64,000 bases of DNA, taken from the NCBI RefSeq assembly GCF_002811985.1, contig NZ_NPDU01000016.1, forward strand, positions 1 to 64,000, written 5' to 3'. The stretch is from Leptospira adleri (lineage in GTDB: Bacteria > Spirochaetota > Leptospiria > Leptospirales > Leptospiraceae). Positions within the stretch are counted from its first letter, which is position 1; each line of letters opens with the position of its first letter. Under the pieces are notes generated by a model. It did no database searches and had not been told where the DNA came from. It worked only from the letters and a program-made list of their open reading frames with translations. The translations under genes and the position numbers were made by a program. Positions 1-8,805 of the stretch are shown here, piece by piece.

Positions 1-2
1 AT

Positions 3-59
3 TCCGAAATCGTCAACGCCGCGAAAAAATATTACGAAAAACGCCATATAAAACTCTAA
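3..59 (+). CDS. 3' end of an unknown protein (partial)
   Basis: The first bases read in frame as an 18-residue lysine- and tyrosine-rich tail (SEIVNAAKKYYEKRHIKL) ending at a TAA. The gene would start before the window. The tail looks protein-like, and it ends 38 bases before the stop of the convergent ABC ATPase gene. No family can be named from so little sequence, and chance reading frame is possible. Confidence 0.4.
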   Translation, partial: SEIVNAAKKYYEKRHIKL

Positions 60-97
60 TCCATACCGATCCGGAGTTTGAAGATCGTTCTCGGATC

Positions 98-853
98 TTA
101 CTTTAGATTTTTCTCCTTTTTGTGATTCTGAGAACGGTCCGTCTCGATTGCGCCGTCGACCATGTGAATTCTGCGATCCGCAAAGGCCGCGTATTCCGGA
201 TCGTGTGTGACGTAGAGAATCGTCGTCCCATTCTCCGCATTGGTGCGTTTTAATATCTCCATCGCCTTATCTCCGTTAGCCGTATCCAGATTTCCGGTCG
301 GTTCGTCCGCAAAGATAAAGGAGGGATTCATGATGAGCGCCCTTGCGATCGCGGCCCTCTGTTGTTCTCCCCCTGACATCTGCGACGGATACTTGTCCTT
401 GCAGTGCTCAAGGTCGAATTGTTTCAACAGATTTCTTGCATATTCTTTTTTGATTCCTTCCGCTCCCGTCTTCCGCGCCGGCATGAGAATGTTTTCTATC
501 GCAGTCAATTCCGGAAGCAGATAGTGAAACTGAAAAACAAAACCGATATGTTGATTTCGAAAACTGTGAGTCTCCTTGCTCCGAAGCTCAAAGAGATCCC
601 TTCCGTCCAAAAATACTTTTCCGGAACTCGGTCGATCCAATCCGCTCAGCATATACAAAAGGGTGGACTTTCCGGAACCCGATCTTCCCGTCAGAGATAC
701 AAATTCCCCCTTTTTGAGTTGAAACGTTACTCCTCGAACTACCTGAGTCGGAGGTTCTCCGAACGATTTGACAAGCGACTCGCAGGTCAAAGCGTACGAT
801 TCTTCCTTGCCCGCGTTTTCGAGCGAATGATTTCGAACTTGATTGTGGTTCAC
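98..853 (-). CDS. ABC transporter ATP-binding protein, LolD/MacB type
   Basis: 251 aa. Walker A is GRSGSGKST (about residues 56-64), the signature is MSGGEQQRAAIARAL, Walker B is FIFADEPTGNLD, and the switch histidine lies in THD. The LSGLDRPSSG and ADEPTGNLD context is typical of the LolD/MacB/FtsE group, which drives FtsX-like permeases. The start is GTG; its GTGA overlaps the stop of the permease gene, so the two are translationally coupled. About 27 residues precede the usual start of the domain. It is the last gene of an adaptor-permease-ATPase operon. The protein should act at the inner membrane, powering efflux or lipoprotein/lipid movement; the substrate cannot be told from sequence. 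Confidence 0.93.
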   Translation of the reverse strand: MNHNQVRNHSLENAGKEESYALTCESLVKSFGEPPTQVVRGVTFQLKKGEFVSLTGRSGSGKSTLLYMLSGLDRPSSGKVFLDGRDLFELRSKETHSFRNQHIGFVFQFHYLLPELTAIENILMPARKTGAEGIKKEYARNLLKQFDLEHCKDKYPSQMSGGEQQRAAIARALIMNPSFIFADEPTGNLDTANGDKAMEILKRTNAENGTTILYVTHDPEYAAFADRRIHMVDGAIETDRSQNHKKEKNLK

Positions 854-2100
854 GTACTACCTCGAATGATTTCTACCGGAGACAACTTGGAAGCGGAACG
901 CGCCGGAATATAAGCGGCGATTCCGCTGGTGAGGACGGAAAGTAGGAACGCGTTTACGTAGATCATATAATTCCAAGAAATTTTCATAACGTTGATCATC
1001 GGCCCTTTTTGGTTCGCGCCGCCCAAAGGATATCCGTCCAGGGAATAACAGGCCAAACCTCCGAGAATCAATCCGAAGACCGCTCCGATCAAACCCAAAA
1101 GAAGTCCCTGAATGATAAACAAACGAATCGTGTCTCCTTCGTCGAAACCGACCGATCTCAGGATCGCGATCTCTTTCTTTTTGTGATTCACCACCATGTT
1201 CAACACGTTGTAGATTCCGAAAGCGACGACCAAAATAATCGTGAACGTAGTCGTGTCCCGGACTATATTCTGAGTTTTGAATACGGAAAGAATACTTTCG
1301 TAGGCTTGATCCCAACTCTGCACCTTATCTCTCGTAAAAAAAGCCCATTCCGTCGCGACGTCCGCCGCCTTGGAGACGTCCTTCAAACGGATCGCGATCT
1401 CAGAAACGATTCCGTTGGCCTGAGTGATTCTTTGAACCGTACGAAGGGAGGCGTAGACCGAAACTTCGTCGATCATCCGATTCCCTACTCTTATGATCCC
1501 TCCGACCTTTACGTTCGATATCGTACCGTTAGGCGAAATTACCTGCACTATATCTCCCGCTTCCGCCCCCAAACGCTCCAAAAGCCCTGCGCCCGCGAAG
1601 ATGATATCGCCTCCACGGTCCAAATCTTTCAGATTTCCCTTCTCCACATACTTACCGATCGTAGTAACCCGCATCTGTCTCACGGGATCGATCCCCTGTA
1701 ACTTGCCTGGAAGAGTTTGTTTTCCGAATTTGAAAATCAATTGGCGATTGAGCTGAGGAGCGTATGCCTCCACTCTTTCATCCTGATCCAATTTCAAAAA
1801 CCAACCTTTAACGTTTGTTAGTTGGGTAGAATCCGTCTTCCCCGAAGGAGGTTTGATCCAACGTACGTAGTCTCCGTCAAAAAAAACTCCCTTGAAACTT
1901 TCTTCCTTTAGAACTTCGTCTCTCGGCGAAATACGGATCTGCGCGTCGTTGTTTACGAGTTGATCTGTGATGTATTCCTGAAAACCGAGCATCATACCCG
2001 AGAATACGACATACCCTGCGGTTCCCAGAAGAATCCCCAAAAACGTAAGAAACGTTTGTTGAGGTCTGCTGATCAGTTGTCTGATTGCTAAAAAGAACAT
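850..2100 (-). CDS. FtsX/MacB-family ABC permease
   Basis: 416 aa with the four-helix MacB plan: an N-terminal membrane segment (about 15-40), a large periplasmic domain (about 45-275), then three helices near residues 280-300, 325-350 and 375-400. The cytoplasmic loop KKEIAILRSVGF after the second helix is the usual contact with the ATPase. This is the transmembrane half of a mechanotransducing transporter of the MacB/LolCE group. It starts with ATG nine bases after the adaptor stop and overlaps the ATPase gene by four bases. MacB-like efflux and LolC-like lipoprotein release remain equally possible. Confidence 0.92.
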   Translation of the reverse strand: MFFLAIRQLISRPQQTFLTFLGILLGTAGYVVFSGMMLGFQEYITDQLVNNDAQIRISPRDEVLKEESFKGVFFDGDYVRWIKPPSGKTDSTQLTNVKGWFLKLDQDERVEAYAPQLNRQLIFKFGKQTLPGKLQGIDPVRQMRVTTIGKYVEKGNLKDLDRGGDIIFAGAGLLERLGAEAGDIVQVISPNGTISNVKVGGIIRVGNRMIDEVSVYASLRTVQRITQANGIVSEIAIRLKDVSKAADVATEWAFFTRDKVQSWDQAYESILSVFKTQNIVRDTTTFTIILVVAFGIYNVLNMVVNHKKKEIAILRSVGFDEGDTIRLFIIQGLLLGLIGAVFGLILGGLACYSLDGYPLGGANQKGPMINVMKISWNYMIYVNAFLLSVLTSGIAAYIPARSASKLSPVEIIRGST

Positions 2101-2109
2101 AGTCCTAAA

Positions 2110-2919
2110 CTAACGCCCTCCGTCCAGATAGACGGTGTCGGTTTCCAACACGACGTTCTCCAAAACCTCGCACCATTCTCCGTCGACCGCGCCCACTTTC
2201 GCGTCCAAGAGCATAACCTTGCCATTTCGCCTAACGCGAATTTTTCCTTTTTCGACGGATTTAACCGGAATCAAAAGTGCGTTCTCCTTTCTCGCGACTT
2301 CCACCGCGACGTCCGCGGTCATTTCGGGAAGAGTTCCTTCGGGCATCGATTCGACGTCGACCCTCACATAAAACTGACCGTCCGAAGGATATACTTTGTT
2401 GACCTTACCCGGAACCTTATTTCCTCGAATCGTTTCAAAACTCAACTCCGCTCTTTGACCGGGTCGTATTCTAAGAACCGAATCCTGATCCAATGAAAGA
2501 AGAATATAAGTCTTTTTTAAATCCATCATCGTTAGGACAGGAGCGCCCGGCATCACGACCTCGCCTTCTTGAAACGGAAGAGAAGTTACGGTTCCGGAAA
2601 AAGGAGCTCGGAAGCTGGTTCCCGAATCCGAGATCAGAAGCTCCTGTCCTTCTTTTACGATCTCCCCTTCTTTAACAAAAATCTTTCGAATCGAGGAAGT
2701 GACTCCGAGTTTGAGGTGATAGACCCGATCCGATTTTACGGTTCCCAGAGAATAAACCAACTCGACGATGGGTCCGATTTTAGGCGAAATTTCAGTTCTC
2801 TTTTCCCGAATCACAAGATAAGATCCGAAAGCGAGAATTAATACCAACGCTGCGATGGAAGCGATTCTGCCCAAACGAGAAGTCCAGATAAATTTTATAA
2901 AAACCAATGCTCTGTTCAT
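2110..2919 (-). CDS. periplasmic adaptor (HlyD/RND membrane-fusion family)
   Basis: 269 aa. One membrane anchor lies at about residues 15-37. It is followed by a lipoyl-like half-motif (KIFVKEGEIVKEGQELLISDSG), its partner (FQEGEVVMPGAPVLTMMDL) and beta-barrel strands ending in PVKSVEKGKIRVRRNGK. It is short for the family: almost no coiled-coil hairpin separates the two lipoyl halves, so a long tunnel to an outer-membrane channel is unlikely. First gene of the export operon, nine bases before the permease. The adaptor should bridge the permease and the periplasm. The 168 bases upstream hold its presumed promoter. Confidence 0.88.
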   Translation of the reverse strand: MNRALVFIKFIWTSRLGRIASIAALVLILAFGSYLVIREKRTEISPKIGPIVELVYSLGTVKSDRVYHLKLGVTSSIRKIFVKEGEIVKEGQELLISDSGTSFRAPFSGTVTSLPFQEGEVVMPGAPVLTMMDLKKTYILLSLDQDSVLRIRPGQRAELSFETIRGNKVPGKVNKVYPSDGQFYVRVDVESMPEGTLPEMTADVAVEVARKENALLIPVKSVEKGKIRVRRNGKVMLLDAKVGAVDGEWCEVLENVVLETDTVYLDGGR

Positions 2920-3087
2920 TTTAATGAATCACACACCTTATCAAGCTAAAAGAAAACGACTCTTTGTATTCCACAAAGGACAAACGTAATACGAAAACAA
3001 TCCGGAATTACAAAAGAAATAAATGACATTTATCATGGAACCGGACTCGAGCCAAGTCGTTTTAGCAAGTCTCGTCCGCTTGGAGAA

Positions 3088-4488
3088 TCATTCACCGGAA
3101 ATCTTTCCGATCCCTTCCATCCCTTTTTGAATCGTATCCTTGAGTCCCTTTTTACTTTTGGAATCCGAATTCAATCTTATGTTCAAGACATTGTTCTCGT
3201 ATTCGATGATCGTTCTGAGTTTTTGAAACGAAGCTCGAAGCGAGTTGACGGAACAATTCTCGCTTAACGGATCAAAGGATTCTCGATTCGTTTTGACGAA
3301 TTCGGGCTCTTCGATCGCGCTCAGATCCTTTGCAAACTCGGCTCCGTTTTGAAACAATTCTCTGGAGTCGTTGTAAGAATCGTTCGTGAACACCATCTTG
3401 TCATACAACTTATCCACGATCGAAGAATTCTTATCCGAAAGAAAGGATCTACAACTCAAAAGAAATCTATGTTCCAGATATAATTTTCTCTGTACTTCGA
3501 ACAAACGCGCGTCGTTATCCAGCTTTGATTGTTCCTGATTGGTATGATTCACGCCTTCGTTGATTCTATAACCGCCGATTCCGATCGCAAAAAGGAGGGA
3601 AACGATCTGAAAATATTTACTGATCTCAGTATCTCCTCCGGCGATTTTTTTGATACTCGTATTGATCCATTCTATAAACATAAGATCCAGATCCAGAATC
3701 CCGTGTTCTCCAAATAAAAAGGAAAAGATAAATTTTAAAAAACCCAAAAGAAGAACGATCGACGCAAGGATACAAACTATAAAGGCGCCGATAAGAGCAA
3801 AAAGAAAAATATCGTTCCAAAGAACCCTAAAAAGATTGGAGGAATTCAGAATCGAATTCCATAACTTTACGATCCAATTCCCGTAATTATAATAGTCGTT
3901 GAGATACAAATAAGCTACCGAAGACGAAACCTTATATTCTTTCCCGTTGATTTTGGAAGAATGCAAATCCTCCTTCCATTGATCGCATTTCCGTTCTTCG
4001 AGTTTGCAGAGTTCGGTTAGAAACGATTTTCTTTCATTGGAGAATTTTTGATCTTCGGAACAAAAGAAACGATCGCAGGAAAACGTTGAAAGTTTACTTT
4101 CGGTCGAATAGATTCTCTGATCGGAACTCAAACTCATCACGTTGACGAACTGCGCTTCCAAACAAGCGAGAAACGAATCGATCGTTTTCGAATCCAATCC
4201 ATCCTTGTTTTCCGGATCGTTCGATTTTTTTTCATTTGATGAACTTACGGACGAAGAATGGAACGTATATTTAGAATCGTCAGTGATCAAAAAAGAGGTT
4301 TTACAAAACTCGATCTTTCTTTGGGTCAGATCATACAATTCCACTTTTGCCTTTAGATCTTGGATCAGATCGCTTCTGCCGAGGAGGTCCACAAATACGA
4401 TCAGAAACGAAATCACGACTATGACGATCAACGCTCTCAAACGCCTGCCGGGATAAAGTCGGGAATGTATCAGTTCTTTTAAATCCAT
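3088..4488 (-). CDS. multi-pass membrane protein of unknown function
   Basis: 466 aa. Hydrophobic segments lie near residues 18-36, 220-265 (two close helices) and 290-310. A serine- and charge-rich stretch at 85-200 carries several cysteines (SFLAC, FSCDRFFCSED, LCKLEERKCD), which suggests an extracytoplasmic loop that could hold disulfides. The C-terminal third is charged and helical. I recognise no family. It is divergent from the DUF3147 gene, with 229 AT-rich bases between the two starts, and lies 168 bases downstream of the export operon start. The ATG start places an arginine-rich stretch before the first helix, consistent with the positive-inside rule. Confidence 0.75.
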   Translation of the reverse strand: MDLKELIHSRLYPGRRLRALIVIVVISFLIVFVDLLGRSDLIQDLKAKVELYDLTQRKIEFCKTSFLITDDSKYTFHSSSVSSSNEKKSNDPENKDGLDSKTIDSFLACLEAQFVNVMSLSSDQRIYSTESKLSTFSCDRFFCSEDQKFSNERKSFLTELCKLEERKCDQWKEDLHSSKINGKEYKVSSSVAYLYLNDYYNYGNWIVKLWNSILNSSNLFRVLWNDIFLFALIGAFIVCILASIVLLLGFLKFIFSFLFGEHGILDLDLMFIEWINTSIKKIAGGDTEISKYFQIVSLLFAIGIGGYRINEGVNHTNQEQSKLDNDARLFEVQRKLYLEHRFLLSCRSFLSDKNSSIVDKLYDKMVFTNDSYNDSRELFQNGAEFAKDLSAIEEPEFVKTNRESFDPLSENCSVNSLRASFQKLRTIIEYENNVLNIRLNSDSKSKKGLKDTIQKGMEGIGKISGE

Positions 4489-4717
4489 TGATCGTCTCGG
4501 AAAATAAAATTTCGACGTTAGATCGCTTTTCGGAGAGAATCGAATTCGAATCGTCTCCTTCCGAAAAGCTCAAGGCCAAGGAATAAAACGCAAACCGTTT
4601 CAAAATCAATAGATTTTCTGAATATTAGGAATATTTTTTATAGAATAAAGATGGATTTGAAAAGCGCCGAATCTTTTTTATAGATGGAAAAGAAATTGAT
4701 TCCGGACGGAAAAAAGT

Positions 4718-5068
4718 ATGCTCTATCTAATCTTCAAATACGCGGTGACTTCGCTTTTGATCGTAACCGTTTCCGAAGTCGCAAAGAAAAACGATAAACT
4801 CGCCGCTTTCATCGGTTCGCTTCCGATGATTACGCTTTTGACGCTGATTTGGTTGAAAGCGGAGGAAGCGGATTCTTCCAAAATCGAAAATCACGCGTAT
4901 TATACGTTCTGGTATGTGATCCCAAGTCTCCCGATGTTTTATTTCTTTCCTAAAATCCACCATTCGATCGGATTTTGGCCCGCACTCGGAACGAGCGTCG
5001 TTTTGACGCTGTTCCTTTACGGGAGCTTCGCCCTTTTTCTAAGAAAATTCGGAATCGACTTGTTTTGA
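4718..5068 (+). CDS. DUF3147 family small membrane protein
   Basis: 116 aa with four predicted helices. The opening (KYAVTSLLIVTVSEVAKKNDKLAAFIGSLP) matches what I know of the DUF3147 family: a short helix, the SEVAK motif, then SLPM at the next helix. Family members are inner-membrane proteins of about 110-120 residues with no assigned biochemical role. It stands alone, divergent from the unknown membrane protein upstream, with AT-rich promoter-like sequence before it. The assignment rests on the motif pattern only. Confidence 0.8.
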   Translation: MLYLIFKYAVTSLLIVTVSEVAKKNDKLAAFIGSLPMITLLTLIWLKAEEADSSKIENHAYYTFWYVIPSLPMFYFFPKIHHSIGFWPALGTSVVLTLFLYGSFALFLRKFGIDLF

Positions 5069-5745
5069 AGATTGGGACCAATACAAAGCTCGATTCAAAA
5101 AGAGATCTCACGAGAATTTCAAAATCCTTTCGAACTTGTGCTCCACGAATCAAAGGAACGTAAAATGTACTTGCGAAGTAGGAATCTATGACTTAGATTC
5201 GAAACCGTTCCAATCCGATTTTGAAACAGCGACTCTAAACGAGGAATATGATCTCTTCGCAAAAGACATTGGCTCAAATTCGAAATCTCGATAGGTCCGA
5301 ATCAGAATTTGTTGTATAGAATTCGTTTTTTTTTCGTCCATTGTCCCTATAGTGCAAAATACCTTGAAAAAAACAAAAATAATCCTTCTCATCGTCTTCT
5401 TTAACATTCTCGCCATTGTCTACGGAAGTATATTATATTTTATTTATATATCCGACCGTTTTCCGATCGCCTTTCTTCTGCTCGTGTCCCTTTCGTTAAA
5501 GTTAGTCGTCCCGATCGTCTGATTTTCGTAAACCTTACCGTTCGCTTTCCATTTTCCAAAAACGCGTGAGAATCATCTTTTATACAATAGAATTCTGCGA
5601 ATTCGTTGGAACTTGGGATTCTTCACCGGCTTCTTGAAATATTATAATCAAGGCATTCATCATTTATAAGAGAGGAAGTATTTATGTATTTTTTCCCGTA
5701 TCTTTTTTGTAAGATAGAAACCGGAAGGCCGCCGCTAAACGCCCA
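5069..5745 (+). other. intergenic stretch with one small candidate gene
   Basis: About 680 bases between the DUF3147 gene and the FG-GAP lipoprotein gene. The only convincing coding signal is the small hydrophobic frame at 5352-5522, listed separately. The rest is AT-rich with no RNA gene or repeat that I can recognise. The 3' part (about 5640-5740) probably carries the promoter of the lipoprotein gene. Confidence 0.5.
5352..5522 (+). CDS. possible small two-helix membrane protein, GTG start
   Basis: A 56-codon frame starting at GTG. It opens with a basic stretch (LKKTKI) followed by two hydrophobic segments, about residues 10-34 and 39-56, separated by the polar turn ISDRFP. That order (short basic N-tail, helix, polar hairpin, helix) is protein-like rather than random. 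No clear Shine-Dalgarno is visible before the GTG, and a TTG lies four codons downstream, so the start is uncertain. No family is recognised. Comparison with related genomes would show whether the frame is kept. Confidence 0.35.
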   Translation: MQNTLKKTKIILLIVFFNILAIVYGSILYFIYISDRFPIAFLLLVSLSLKLVVPIV

Positions 5746-7812
5746 ATGATTGATTTAAAATTCAAAACGTCGAAGATGAAAGTAAAAAAGAACAGAAGTT
5801 CGTCGGATTCTTTCCTGTCGATTCTCCTTGCGTTCGGGATTTTTGCATTTCACGCTTGGGGTTGTCTGCATAACGATTCCACAAGCGATACTCTCGTCTT
5901 ATTGGGAAACCCGATTTCGGACACGCTTCCAAGCAAAGGAGCCGACCCGATCCTTCCCAGCGTTCAGTATTCAAACTCTTCTCTTGTCTTTGTAAAAAAT
6001 ATCGCCATTACTGCCTTGCAACCGAGTGCGACGGGCAATCCGACTTCATTCTCGATTTCCCCGGCGCTTCCTTCCGGACTCAATTGGGACGGTTCCACCG
6101 GAGAAATTACGGGAACTCCGACCACGGCTCAGAATGCGACTTCTTATACGATCACCGCGACCAACGAAAACGGATCCAGAACGACGACGATCGATATCAC
6201 AATCCAAGCTCTGAATTCTTTTTGGGCGGGTTATCTGAAGGCTCCGAATCCGGAGAATATCGCTGCAAACGGGGATAGTTTCGGAATCAAGGTGGCGATT
6301 TCCGGCGACACGATGGTCGTCGGGGCTCCGGGGGAAGATAGCAACCAAACTTCTGTCACAAACTTTCCAGGCCCGGTTTTGACGGCGGCAACCGATAACG
6401 ACGCGGCTGCGAATTCCGGAGCCGCTTATGTTTTCCGGAAAACCGGAACGACTTGGGCCCTAGAGGCGTATCTAAAGGCGCCTAACGCGGAATCGAGCGA
6501 CTCATTCGGAACGAGCGTCGCGATTTCGGGCGATACGATCGTAGTCGGCGCGATCGGGGAAGACAGTAACGTAACGAACCTCGTCAACGCTCCAAACGCG
6601 GGCTTAACTCCCGCGGGAGACAACGACGCTTCGGCGAACGCAGGAGCGGCTTATGTTTTTCGCAGAACCGGCGCCGCTTGGGCTTGGGAGGCATATTTAA
6701 AACCGCCTAACACGGGTTCTACGATTCAATTCGGTAATTCGGTCGCCATCGTAGGAGATACGGTCGTCGTAACCGCGATCTATGAAGACTGCGATCAGAC
6801 TTCAATCACGAACGCGCCTTCCACTTTTGTAAGCAACACGAATGCGACCGACGCGGGGGCGGCCTACGTGTATGCAAGGACGGGAACGACTTGGGCATTT
6901 CAGGCGTATCTCAAGGCGCCTAACGCGGAGGCAAACGACAATTTCGGTTCCAGCGTTTCCATCTCCGAAGATTCGAGCACGATCGTAATCGGCGCCAAAG
7001 GAGAATGGAGCAACCAAACTACGATCTCCAATGCTCCGGATCCGAACCTCACTCCGGCAGGCGACAATGATTCGGCCTTGTCGGCAGGAGCCGTCTATGT
7101 TTTTCGTAAAACCGGAACCAATTGGGCTTGGGAAGCCTATTTGAAAGCTCCAAACGCGGAGCAAACGGATAGCTTCGGAACGAGCGTATCCATCTCGGGA
7201 AATCGCATCGTAGTCGGAGCCAACGGAGAAGACAGCAATCTAAATACTGTGATCAGCACTTTGGGTCCAAGTCTGACGCCGGCGGGCGACAACGACGGAG
7301 CGACGAATTCAGGAGCCGCGTATGTGTTTGTCCGTTCCGGTTCGACTTGGTCTTGGGAAAGTTATCTCAAGGCGCCTAACGCGGAAGTCGTCGGCGGTTT
7401 TGGGGACGGATTTGGAATCAGCGTCGCGATCTCGGGCGATATGATCCTCATAGGAGCCGCAGGAGAAGACAGCGTTCTTCCTTCGATCGTAAATTCCCCG
7501 TCGGCCTTTCCGACCGCGGCAACCGATAACGACGCGGCTACGAATGCGGGAGCGGCTTATGTTTTTCATAGGACAAACTCCGGTTGGAACCTGCAATCCT
7601 ATCTCAAAGCGCCTAACGCGGAGAACGTCGGAGGCACGGGCGACGGCTTTGGAATCGCCGTGGCGATCTCGAACGAATGTGTAGTCGTCGCATCTTCCGG
7701 AGAAGATAGTTCGCAAGCGTTGAATGTGTTCGCGCCTGCCACGCCTTCGACCGCGGCGACCGACGACGATGGAGCTCTGAACTCAGGCGCGGTCTATACG
7801 TTCGACCGATAA
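5746..7812 (+). CDS. FG-GAP/integrin-alpha-like repeat lipoprotein with Ig-like domain
   Basis: 688 aa. The N-terminal basic stretch, hydrophobic segment and HAWGC give a spirochaete-type lipobox near residue 45. A putative Ig (He_PIG-like) domain follows at about 75-155 (SISPALPSGLNWDGSTGEITGTP). Then come seven repeats of roughly 70 residues, each opening with a form of WEAYLKAPNAE, then FGTSVAISGDTIVVGAIGEDSN and GAAYVFRRTG. This FG-GAP pattern usually forms a beta-propeller. An internal ATG at residue 11 (MKVKKN) is an alternative start and gives a more normal signal peptide. It is probably surface- or periplasm-exposed; adhesion is a guess. The DNA repeats are similar enough to allow recombination. 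Confidence 0.88.
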   Translation: MIDLKFKTSKMKVKKNRSSSDSFLSILLAFGIFAFHAWGCLHNDSTSDTLVLLGNPISDTLPSKGADPILPSVQYSNSSLVFVKNIAITALQPSATGNPTSFSISPALPSGLNWDGSTGEITGTPTTAQNATSYTITATNENGSRTTTIDITIQALNSFWAGYLKAPNPENIAANGDSFGIKVAISGDTMVVGAPGEDSNQTSVTNFPGPVLTAATDNDAAANSGAAYVFRKTGTTWALEAYLKAPNAESSDSFGTSVAISGDTIVVGAIGEDSNVTNLVNAPNAGLTPAGDNDASANAGAAYVFRRTGAAWAWEAYLKPPNTGSTIQFGNSVAIVGDTVVVTAIYEDCDQTSITNAPSTFVSNTNATDAGAAYVYARTGTTWAFQAYLKAPNAEANDNFGSSVSISEDSSTIVIGAKGEWSNQTTISNAPDPNLTPAGDNDSALSAGAVYVFRKTGTNWAWEAYLKAPNAEQTDSFGTSVSISGNRIVVGANGEDSNLNTVISTLGPSLTPAGDNDGATNSGAAYVFVRSGSTWSWESYLKAPNAEVVGGFGDGFGISVAISGDMILIGAAGEDSVLPSIVNSPSAFPTAATDNDAATNAGAAYVFHRTNSGWNLQSYLKAPNAENVGGTGDGFGIAVAISNECVVVASSGEDSSQALNVFAPATPSTAATDDDGALNSGAVYTFDR

Positions 7813-7914
7813 GACGACGCTCGCGTCCTCGTTTAATAATCGAAGGCCTTACTTCGTTTCCGGGATCGGAAGGGATTCTAAAAAAGAATCTGTTCCCCTT
7901 TCCCGGAGGATTTT

Positions 7915-7947
7915 CGAGGAAGAATTACGTCCGGAAATTCTTCCTCG
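7915..7947. terminator. hairpin after the FG-GAP gene
   Basis: Perfect 12-base arms, cgaggaagaatt at 7915-7926 and its complement at 7936-7947, around a 9-base loop. It lies about 100 bases past the stop codon. There is no clear U-tract after it, so it may be a terminator or an mRNA 3' stabiliser. It also lies about 95 bases before the acyltransferase start. Confidence 0.5.
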
Positions 7948-8040
7948 AGAATTCTTAGCCTTTCGTAAAAACGCGAATTACGAGCGGAGAAAGTTTCTTT
8001 TTTTGCAACCTCCTCCGATAATCCGGCTCGTATTGAACGT

Positions 8041-8805
8041 ATGAAATCAGCAAATTCCTCCCAAAACGATAAACGAATTCATAAAAGATATAAGGCTCCC
8101 GACGCGGAACCGGGTTTGCACCCGGGAAGTTCGCATCTGGTTCGAAGAATTTTGGACTGGTTCGGCAGATTCTACGGTAGTCTTTTTTACAAAGCCGAGG
8201 TCCAAGGACTTCACAATGTTCCCAAAGAAGGGACCGTTCTCGTCCTCGCCAAACACCAGAGAAACGACGACATTCCTCTGGGACTTTCCAAAGCGCTCTA
8301 CAAAGTCCGTTGGAGCATCTGGGCCGTGATGAAAGATTCCATGGCGGCTCCGATCTTTTTCGACTTCTTTTTAAAATGCGGTGGAATTCCGTTAAACCGA
8401 CTGGAGCCCCGCAAAAGCAAAAAGGACCTTCTCTTCGCGAGAAAAGTATTATACAACGGTAATATGCTCGTCATCTTTCCGGAACAGACTACGGTTCCTT
8501 ACAAAATGGGAAGAGGAAGAGCGGGTGCGTTTCGATTTATCGTAGGCAAGCCCGAATCGCCGCTGCCGGTCCTTTGTCTCGGATTGGATTACCAACCCAG
8601 AGGTTTTTTAAGAAGAACCAAACTTACGATCCGGATCGGAGAATTAAAACATCTGCACCCCAATCAGGATCCGGAAGAATTCTTACACGAACGTATGCAC
8701 GACATCGCAAGTCTCACCAATCTAACCTATCCTTTCGCCTATAAAAAAGGCGCGAGCGATAGTTACGAAGAATCAGAGTCCAACACGGTAGGTTCCGCAG
8801 TATGA
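8041..8805 (+). CDS. PlsC-like 1-acylglycerol-3-phosphate acyltransferase
   Basis: 254 aa. The HX4D catalytic motif is KHQRNDD (His72, Asp77), followed by GGIPLNRLEPRKS (motif II/III region) and FPEQTTVP, the equivalent of FPEGTRS. These place it in the lysophosphatidic acid acyltransferase superfamily, which adds an acyl chain to the sn-2 position of lysophospholipids at the inner membrane. The first 35 residues are hydrophilic and variable. Its TGA stop overlaps the ATG of the patatin gene (ATGA), so the two are coupled. The pairing with a lipase suggests acyl-chain remodelling of phospholipids (inference). The exact acceptor is unknown. Confidence 0.88.
   Translation: MKSANSSQNDKRIHKRYKAPDAEPGLHPGSSHLVRRILDWFGRFYGSLFYKAEVQGLHNVPKEGTVLVLAKHQRNDDIPLGLSKALYKVRWSIWAVMKDSMAAPIFFDFFLKCGGIPLNRLEPRKSKKDLLFARKVLYNGNMLVIFPEQTTVPYKMGRGRAGAFRFIVGKPESPLPVLCLGLDYQPRGFLRRTKLTIRIGELKHLHPNQDPEEFLHERMHDIASLTNLTYPFAYKKGASDSYEESESNTVGSAV

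Noticed and set aside
5186..5416. 76-codon minus-strand frame
   Set aside because: No ribosome site and shadow-like composition; it overlaps the better small candidate on the plus strand.
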